Assembly: GCA_017961385.1 (NCBI GenBank)
Contig: JAGCXJ010000096.1
Span: 1-10,827 of the forward strand
Source of the DNA: Lachnospiraceae bacterium
GTDB lineage: Bacteria; Bacillota; Clostridia; Lachnospirales; Lachnospiraceae
Direction: 5' to 3'
DNA: 10,827 nt
The notes beneath the pieces were generated by a model that ran no database searches, was not told where the DNA came from, and saw nothing but the letters and a program-made list of their open reading frames with translations. Shown piece by piece: positions 6,030-10,827 of the stretch (position 1 is the first letter of the stretch; every line of letters begins with the position of its first letter). A program made the translations under genes and the position numbers.

Positions 6030-6829
6030 TATATGATCACCTCCCTGCTGTCAAACACGGGTCCGTCAGTGCAGATCCTTGCATTGTTAACATGACTGTG
6101 ACTGTCCTTTTTGCTAGTCGTGCATACGCAACCCAGACACGCTCCGACACCGCATGCCATTCTCTCTTCAAGCGAGATAAATGCAGGTATCTGCCTGGGT
6201 TCAGCCCAGTTCTTTATGCCTCTTAACATAGGCATCGGACCGCACGCGTATATTATATCAGGATTTAACTTATTTTCATTTAATGCATCGATAACATTTC
6301 CCTTTGTACCTATGCTTCCGTCTTCCGTTGCAACAAGTACTTTCGCGTATTGCTGCAGTTCTTCAAGCAGGAACGTCTGAGCATCTCTGTATCCGATCAC
6401 GCATATGACTTCCTTTGCAATAGGCTTATTGACGCCTCCGTTTCCGCTTAAGACTTTGGCAAGCTCAAGTATCGGAGGGACTCCAATTCCGCCGCCCATA
6501 AGGACTGCACATTTATCTTCTGCCTCTTCACAGGGAAATCCGTTTCCCAAAACTCCTAAAAGAGAGACTCTCCTTCCGGCCTGCAGATGTGAAAACTCTC
6601 TGGTGCCCTTACCAGCTATCCTGTATACCAGCCTTAGTGCGCTTTTATCCTTATTTACTTCACATATGCTGATTGGTCTTGGAAGCAGAGCTGATCTGTC
6701 ATTGGTAAAGATCCCTACAAACTGCCCCGGTTTTGCATCTTTTGCAAGTTCGGTCTCTATCCACAGGCTGAAAATATCCACGGATATCTCTTCGCTGCGA
6801 GTAACGAATCCCACTGTTTTTTTCTTCAT
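6029..6829 (-). CDS. pyrK: Dihydroorotate dehydrogenase electron transfer subunit
   Basis: Iron-sulfur flavoprotein that passes electrons from PyrD's FMN through a [2Fe-2S] cluster and FAD to NAD+. 266 residues. Visible: the FAD-binding R-P-x-S type motif RPISI (51-55), the NAD-binding loop GGGIGVPP (112-119), ACGPMPML (195-202), and the cluster ligands Cys226, Cys231, Cys234 and Cys253 in ERMACGVGACLGCVC ... ARICTDGPVF. The loop before the fourth ligand holds an unusual SKKDSHSH stretch. The start is supported by an AGGAGA site (6837-6842), 7 nt upstream. An 87-nt gap separates it from pyrC, unlike the tight pyrK/pyrD junction. This gap holds the TTGTA-N7-TACAATATA element also found at ispE, so pyrKD may have its own control. 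Confidence 0.97.
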   Translation of the reverse strand: MKKKTVGFVTRSEEISVDIFSLWIETELAKDAKPGQFVGIFTNDRSALLPRPISICEVNKDKSALRLVYRIAGKGTREFSHLQAGRRVSLLGVLGNGFPCEEAEDKCAVLMGGGIGVPPILELAKVLSGNGGVNKPIAKEVICVIGYRDAQTFLLEELQQYAKVLVATEDGSIGTKGNVIDALNENKLNPDIIYACGPMPMLRGIKNWAEPRQIPAFISLEERMACGVGACLGCVCTTSKKDSHSHVNNARICTDGPVFDSREVII

Positions 6830-6855
6830 TTAAATATCTCCTGTTATTCTATATG

Positions 6856-6880
6856 TTGTAAAAGGACTACAATATATTGT
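6856..6880. promoter_or_regulatory. Putative operator or leader element ahead of pyrK, shared with ispE
   Basis: TTGTA (6856-6860), seven bases, then TACAATATA (6868-6876), overlapping the perfect 12-bp palindrome ACAATATATTGT (6869-6880). The fixed 14 bases are identical to those at 4327-4347, and both copies lie exactly 26 nt from the start codon of the gene they precede. A further TATATTGTGTA (6873-6883) also occurs at 4330-4340. I see no convincing -35/-10 pair for pyrK; the nearest -35-like TTGCAA on the minus strand lacks a good -10 at proper spacing. Confidence 0.55.
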
Positions 6881-6901
6881 GTATCACTTATCTATAATTG
6901 C

Positions 6902-6916
6902 AAGATGTTGCATCTT
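6902..6916 (-). other. Small hairpin next to the pyrC stop codon
   Basis: AAGATG (6902-6907) and CATCTT (6911-6916) form a 6-bp stem with a 3-nt loop immediately after the pyrC stop. On the minus strand no U tract follows, so it is not a typical intrinsic terminator. It could act as a weak pause, an mRNA end-protecting hairpin or nothing. Confidence 0.35.
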
Positions 6917-8194
6917 TTAATCACTGTAAACGATCTTTCCCGAACAAATGGTTAGTGCAATTCTTCCATTGAATTTTTTGCCTAAAAACGGGCTGTTTTT
7001 TGATTTTGACATCGTTTCCGTATATACTTTTGCATTTTTTTCGTCAAAAACAACAACATCCGCTATTGCATTTTTTGCAAGTTTTCCTGCATTAATTCCA
7101 TACAATCTTGCAGGATTCGTGCTCATCTTGCAAAAAACTTTCAACCAGGATATTTGGTTTTCCCTGACCAAAACATCGTAAATCACAGGCAAAGAGGTCT
7201 CCAGACCCAGGATTCCGCTCGGTGCAGCAGTGATCTCTCTGTTTTTCTCCTCAGCCGAGTGCGGAGCGTGGTCCGTAGCAATAAAATCTATCGTATCATC
7301 CTTTATCGCTTCTATTATAGCCTGTCTGTCAGCCTCAGTTCTAAGAGGCGGATTCATTTTTGCAGCCGTTCCGTATTCTATAGTCGCTTCTTCGGTAAGT
7401 GCTATATGATGCGGAGTAGCTTCTGCAAATATATTCTGACTGCCTTTGCAGTTTTTCTTCGCTTCTCTTATCAGATCAAGGGTTTCTTTTGCCGATATGT
7501 GCTGAATGTTTATCCTTGCCCCTGTTTCAAGTGCAAGCTTTAAGTCTCTTTCGACCATTTTGATCTCGGCTTTTCTGTCGCTTCCCCCGATCCTAAAATG
7601 TTCGGATGCCTTTCCGTGGTTGACACCGTTGTTTTCTATATACTCTGGATCCTCTTCATGAAAACTTAAGACAGTATCATATTTTGCAGCTTCCTGCATC
7701 GCCTGCTTTACTATCTTTTCATCAAGAAGCGGTATTCCGTCATCTGTAAAGCCTACGGCACCATTTTTTAAAAACTCATCAAAATCAAGCAGTTCCTTTC
7801 CCTGCATGCCTTTTGTTATATTGGCACATGTATAGATATGAACAGGCTGATCCTTGGCTTTTTCCTTGATATATTCAAGAGTTTCGATGCTGTCAACGCA
7901 CGGCTTTGTATTTGCCATGAGTATTACGGAAGTGACGCCTCCCGCTGCCGCGCATCTTGCTCCCGATTCTATATCTTCCTTATAAGTAAATCCCGGATCT
8001 CTGAAATGCACATGTATATCGACAAGCCCCGGTCCTATGACGCATCCGCTGCAGTCGATGACCTGCACATTGCTTTCATCTATGTCGATCTTTTCAGCAA
8101 TATCGACTATCCTGTCTTTGTCAATGAGCAGATCTCCTGTCATATCAAGCTTGGAATCCGGATCTATTATCCGTCCGTTTTTTAGTAGTATCAT
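6917..8194 (-). CDS. pyrC: Dihydroorotase (class I)
   Basis: Zinc amidohydrolase that cyclises carbamoyl-aspartate to dihydroorotate, the third step of UMP synthesis and the source of PyrD's substrate. 425 residues, normal for the class I (Bacillus-type) enzyme. Metal ligands: His61 and His63 in DIHVHFRDPG, Asp151 in GFTDDG (the bridging residue that replaces carbamylated lysine in this class), His179 in SFHEE, His232 in QHISA and Asp308 in ATDHAPH. The start ATG has an AGGGTGA-type site just upstream. The gene must start its own transcript because plsC lies upstream in the opposite direction. A weak -10 (TATAGT, minus strand, 8240-8245) is the best candidate I see. The leader is then about 40 nt, too short for a PyrR-type attenuator. 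Confidence 0.96.
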   Translation of the reverse strand: MILLKNGRIIDPDSKLDMTGDLLIDKDRIVDIAEKIDIDESNVQVIDCSGCVIGPGLVDIHVHFRDPGFTYKEDIESGARCAAAGGVTSVILMANTKPCVDSIETLEYIKEKAKDQPVHIYTCANITKGMQGKELLDFDEFLKNGAVGFTDDGIPLLDEKIVKQAMQEAAKYDTVLSFHEEDPEYIENNGVNHGKASEHFRIGGSDRKAEIKMVERDLKLALETGARINIQHISAKETLDLIREAKKNCKGSQNIFAEATPHHIALTEEATIEYGTAAKMNPPLRTEADRQAIIEAIKDDTIDFIATDHAPHSAEEKNREITAAPSGILGLETSLPVIYDVLVRENQISWLKVFCKMSTNPARLYGINAGKLAKNAIADVVVFDEKNAKVYTETMSKSKNSPFLGKKFNGRIALTICSGKIVYSD

Positions 8195-8195
8195 A

Positions 8196-8224
8196 TTGTT
8201 TCACCCTGCCACTTGCGATATAAT
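8196..8224 (+). promoter_or_regulatory. Putative sigma-A promoter of plsC, overlapping the pyrC leader
   Basis: TTGTTT (8196-8201) and a perfect TATAAT (8219-8224) are separated by 17 bp. The predicted start is near 8231, which rules out the longer TTG start at 8213 for plsC. The -35 lies one base from the pyrC start codon, so it occupies the pyrC ribosome-site region. Confidence 0.7.
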
Positions 8225-8260
8225 GTCTATGTTAATCAGACTATACTTTGGGAGTTTATG

Positions 8261-8995
8261 ATGTTTCGAATAATTATATTGCTAATCGTGGTCTTTCTGT
8301 TTCTTACTTTTTCGTTTCCTATTCTTATATATGAAGCGATTCTTGGAAAGATCGATCCCGCCAAAAGAGATAAAAGCGCCCTCGCCTGGGCTAAATGGGC
8401 TTTCGGCGTAGTCATTTTCCTCTCAGGAACAAAAATCACCGTCAAGGGTATTGAAAATATCCCCACAGACAGAAGTGTTCTTTATATAGCAAATCATCAG
8501 AGCTATTTTGACATAATAATCAATTATCTGTATGTTCCGAGGCCTACAGGCTTCATATCCAAGAATGAAGTTGAAAAGGTTCCTTCATTAAGAGTATGGA
8601 TGCGCTATCTCAGATGCCTGTTCATGGACAGAAAAGACATCAAACAGAGTCTGGGGATCATCCTGAAAGCGATTGATTATGTAAAAGAAGGGATCAGCAT
8701 CTTCATTTTCCCTGAAGGCACCAGAGCAAAGAACGAAGACGAGATTCTTCCGTTCAAAGCCGGAAGCTTCAAGATCGCCACAAAGAGCGGTTGCGAGATC
8801 GTTCCCGTCTCTATCAATAATTCGGCCGCAGTATTTGAAAAGCAGTTTCCGAAGGTAAAAAAGGCTCACGTAGTACTCGAATACGGAAAGCCGATCCCCA
8901 CAAAGGATCTTGACAAGGAGCAGATCAAAGCCCTTCCCGAGCTCGTGCGTTCACAGATAATAGAAATGCACACGAATAACAAGGCTATTGTCTGA
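8261..8995 (+). CDS. plsC: 1-acyl-sn-glycerol-3-phosphate acyltransferase
   Basis: Membrane-bound acyltransferase making phosphatidic acid from lysophosphatidic acid, a step of phospholipid synthesis. 244 residues from the chosen start. Residues about 2-24 form a membrane helix (FRIIILLIVVFLFLTFSFPI), with a second hydrophobic patch at 44-56. The LPLAT motifs are intact: NHQSYFD (78-84; catalytic H79-x4-D84), GFISKNEVEKVP (97-108), FPEGTR (150-155) and IVPVSI (180-185). Two adjacent ATGs (8258, 8261) are possible. The second has better spacing (6 nt) from GGAG at 8251-8254, so I use it; a TTG at 8213 would lie upstream of the predicted transcription start. The gene is divergent from pyrC and overlaps the end of murF by 11 bp tail-to-tail, with no terminator visible between. 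Confidence 0.93.
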   Translation: MFRIIILLIVVFLFLTFSFPILIYEAILGKIDPAKRDKSALAWAKWAFGVVIFLSGTKITVKGIENIPTDRSVLYIANHQSYFDIIINYLYVPRPTGFISKNEVEKVPSLRVWMRYLRCLFMDRKDIKQSLGIILKAIDYVKEGISIFIFPEGTRAKNEDEILPFKAGSFKIATKSGCEIVPVSINNSAAVFEKQFPKVKKAHVVLEYGKPIPTKDLDKEQIKALPELVRSQIIEMHTNNKAIV

Positions 8996-10379
8996 TAAAC
9001 TCCACAACATCGGCAAATTTCATGCCGTGTGAAGCTTTTACAAGTATCGTATCACTCTCTTCCAGTATGGAAGGGAGTCTTTTTTTGAGCTCATCCACAG
9101 TCTCAAAGTAGGAAATGCTCTGCATCTCGCACATAAGTGCTTCCATTGCAGCGCTGTACATGTATTCAGAGTTTTTTCCGACACAGCAGACTACTTCTAT
9201 CCCTTTGGATACAGCATATCTTCCTATTTCCCTGTGAATGTCATCAGATCTTTCACCCAGTTCAAACATATCTCCGAGAATTGCCACTTTTCTGCCGTTT
9301 GCAGTGCTAAGCAGATCTATGGCTGCTCTCATCGATGCTCCGTTTGCATTGTAGCAGTCATCTATAATAAGAAACTTTCCGGTATCAATGATATTTGATC
9401 TTCCGGGAAGCGCTTTTGCTTCATTTATGCCCTTAGCGATCTCATCAATTGTAAGCCCGTATAAAGTTCCTATAGCGGCGGCTTCGAGTGCGTTGCCAAC
9501 CATATGTGCTCCCGGCATACAGATGTGGACATTTTTTGATACATCCTTTCCCATCTTTATGTTGAGAACAAAGTCGGATCCGTATACACCGTTTATCTTA
9601 ACCTCGCTCGCATATACATCCTGATCGGTCTGACCGACCCTTACAGGCTTTTTGCCGTTTACTTCTGCAATGGTATTAAGTTTGTCATCAAGTCCGTTTA
9701 AGACAACATATCCTTCAGGATTTAAGAATTCAAAACACTCGGTCTTTGCTTTCAGCACTCCGTCGCGATCGCCCAGAAATTCAAGATGGCATTCACCTAT
9801 GTTGGTAAATACGACGCTGTCCGTTCTGACAAGCTCAGCCAGTTTTCTCATTTCGCCGAAATCGCTTATGCCCATTTCAAGGACCGCCGTTTGAATATCG
9901 TCTGTTATTCTTAGTATTTCAAGGGAAAGTCCCAGCAGGTTGTTATGGTTACCAAGCCCTTTCATGACTCTGTACTTCTGAGACAGTACGCTTGCGACCA
10001 TTTCCTTGGTAGACGTCTTTCCGACACTGCCGACTATACCTACTGCTGTCACATTAACCATTTTCCTGTATGCAGCAGCAAGCTGTATAAGGGCATCAAG
10101 GCTGTTGCTTACCTTAATGCACGGCAATGTGATGTTTTTAGGCAGTTCTTCGCAGATGACCGCGAGCGCTTCTTTTTGAGCTACCTGATCTATAAAGGAA
10201 TGCCCGTCAACCTTTTCACCCTTGTAGGCAACGAAGATAAAATCCTTTTTAACCTCTCTCGAATCAAGTACGACGCCCTCAGGGCATCTCATTAAAATAT
10301 CATCTGCTTTCATTGCTTCAGGCAGATGTAATGTACCCTTGCATATGTCAATTATATTTGTTAATTTTAGATTTAACAT
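8985..10379 (-). CDS. murF: UDP-N-acetylmuramoyl-tripeptide--D-alanyl-D-alanine ligase
   Basis: ATP-dependent cytoplasmic ligase that adds D-Ala-D-Ala to the UDP-MurNAc-tripeptide, completing the peptidoglycan precursor. 464 residues, normal. N-terminal substrate domain about 1-108 (VLDSREVKKDFIFVAYKGEKVDGH); central ATPase domain with P-loop GSVGKTSTKE (117-126), GNHNNLLG (143-150), LEMGISDFGEM (167-177), TNIGECHLEFLG (192-203) and the lysine region KAKTE (210-214); C-terminal domain from about 325 with LPGRSNI, DDCYNANGASM (340-350) and LGDMFELG (369-376). The family usually reads YNANP; here the Pro is Gly347. It starts 17 nt after ddl, whose D-Ala-D-Ala product is its substrate, with an AAGGAA site upstream, so ddl-murF is an operon. 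Confidence 0.96.
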   Translation of the reverse strand: MLNLKLTNIIDICKGTLHLPEAMKADDILMRCPEGVVLDSREVKKDFIFVAYKGEKVDGHSFIDQVAQKEALAVICEELPKNITLPCIKVSNSLDALIQLAAAYRKMVNVTAVGIVGSVGKTSTKEMVASVLSQKYRVMKGLGNHNNLLGLSLEILRITDDIQTAVLEMGISDFGEMRKLAELVRTDSVVFTNIGECHLEFLGDRDGVLKAKTECFEFLNPEGYVVLNGLDDKLNTIAEVNGKKPVRVGQTDQDVYASEVKINGVYGSDFVLNIKMGKDVSKNVHICMPGAHMVGNALEAAAIGTLYGLTIDEIAKGINEAKALPGRSNIIDTGKFLIIDDCYNANGASMRAAIDLLSTANGRKVAILGDMFELGERSDDIHREIGRYAVSKGIEVVCCVGKNSEYMYSAAMEALMCEMQSISYFETVDELKKRLPSILEESDTILVKASHGMKFADVVEFIRQ

Positions 10380-10396
10380 TTGTGTTTTTCCTTGTT

Positions 10397-10827
10397 TTAT
10401 CGGCGTTTCCAGGCCATTTCTATGAGCTTTTCTATCAGCTGTTCAAAGCTCATGCCTATTGCTGCAGCCTCCTGAGGTATCAGTGATGTGACAGTCATTC
10501 CGGGAAGTGTATTGGCCTCTAAGCAGTAGAGTTTGCCGCTTGAGTTCATCATGAAATCCATTCTTGCATAGTCTCTAAGTCTAAGTGCCCTGAATGCTCT
10601 CTCGGCATACATCTGCATCTCTTTTGTCTTGTTCTCGTCAAGTTTGGCAGGACATGTCTCAACAGTCGCACCTGCCTGGTATTTATTCTTGTAATCATAG
10701 AATCCGCTCTTTGGAGCGATCTCTATTACAGGGAGTGCTTTTCCCTCGATAACACCGACAGAGAATTCACGTCCCTTGATATATTCCTCAACTATTACTT
10801 CGTTATCGTACTTGAATCCTTCTGCAA
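10397..10827 (-). CDS. ddl: D-alanine--D-alanine ligase, C-terminal part (runs off the right edge)
   Basis: ATP-grasp ligase that joins two D-alanines for peptidoglycan synthesis; its product is used by MurF, encoded next. Only the last 143 residues are in the window; the frame is open to the right edge (no start codon should be inferred at 10618, where an internal Met lies). Visible motifs: EEYIKGREFSVGVIEG (ATP-grasp), ALPVIEIAPKSGFYDYKNKY (substrate loop region), GATVETCPA, the metal site in LRLRDYARMDFM, and LEANTLPGMTVTSLIPQEAA, with the Glu and Asn that hold Mg2+ and the Gly-Met-Thr loop that binds the dipeptide. The end EQLIEKLIEMAWKRR is typical. Confidence 0.95.
   Translation of the reverse strand, partial: AEGFKYDNEVIVEEYIKGREFSVGVIEGKALPVIEIAPKSGFYDYKNKYQAGATVETCPAKLDENKTKEMQMYAERAFRALRLRDYARMDFMMNSSGKLYCLEANTLPGMTVTSLIPQEAAAIGMSFEQLIEKLIEMAWKRR

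Noticed and set aside
6405..6833. A plus-strand frame of 142 codons opposite pyrK
   Set aside because: It is antisense to a complete pyrK with intact motifs, low in charged residues and without a ribosome site.
6902..6916. Intrinsic terminator for pyrC
   Set aside because: Only a 6-bp stem with no U tract on the minus strand.
8213..8260. plsC starting at TTG 8213
   Set aside because: This TTG lies within the promoter spacer, upstream of the predicted transcript start; ATG 8258/8261 has a GGAG site and starts directly at the membrane helix.
10397..10618. A separate 73-residue gene
   Set aside because: The frame stays open to the right edge and encodes further D-Ala-D-Ala ligase sequence, so the Met is internal.

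Overview
The window looks like chromosomal housekeeping DNA from a low-to-moderate G+C Bacillota, most likely a motile member of the Lachnospiraceae (Butyrivibrio/Roseburia/Lachnospira type). This rests on protein style, strong AGGAGG-type ribosome sites, NAD-linked (class 1B) dihydroorotate dehydrogenase genes and gene order. It is inference, not a database match. No mobile element, CRISPR array, tRNA or rRNA is visible, and every gap between genes is shorter than 150 bases.

Layout, left to right. (1) 1-1654, minus strand: a trigger-factor-like prolyl isomerase lipoprotein followed by asnS, which runs off the left edge. (2) 1804-2280, plus strand: a small membrane-anchored protein of unknown function, transcribed divergently from the lipoprotein. 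(3) A bidirectional terminator at about 2283-2318. (4) 2299-4300, minus strand: an operon ispE > GntR/FCD regulator > DUF1934 protein. (5) 4443-5051, plus strand: a 202-residue protein without a signal peptide, preceded by a good match to a flagellar sigma-D/sigma-28 promoter. (6) A second bidirectional terminator at 5082-5118. (7) 5124-8194, minus strand: pyrC > pyrK > pyrD, three steps and partners of de novo pyrimidine synthesis. (8) plsC (plus), divergent from pyrC and overlapping tail-to-tail with murF. (9) 8985-10827, minus strand: ddl (partial) > murF, the D-Ala-D-Ala branch of peptidoglycan precursor synthesis.

Most genes serve cell-envelope and nucleotide supply: ispE feeds isoprenoids (including undecaprenyl phosphate), ddl/murF make the peptidoglycan stem peptide, plsC makes phosphatidic acid and pyrCKD make UMP. 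The most unusual signal is regulatory. A composite element TTGTA-N7-TACAATATA (plus strand) lies upstream of both ispE and pyrK, exactly 26 nt before each start codon. At ispE it is part of a 10+10 bp inverted repeat sitting at the predicted transcription start, in an operon that encodes a GntR/FCD repressor-type protein. This suggests, without proving it, that one regulator links isoprenoid and pyrimidine genes. The second point of interest is the sigma-D-like promoter in front of the uncharacterised 202-residue protein.
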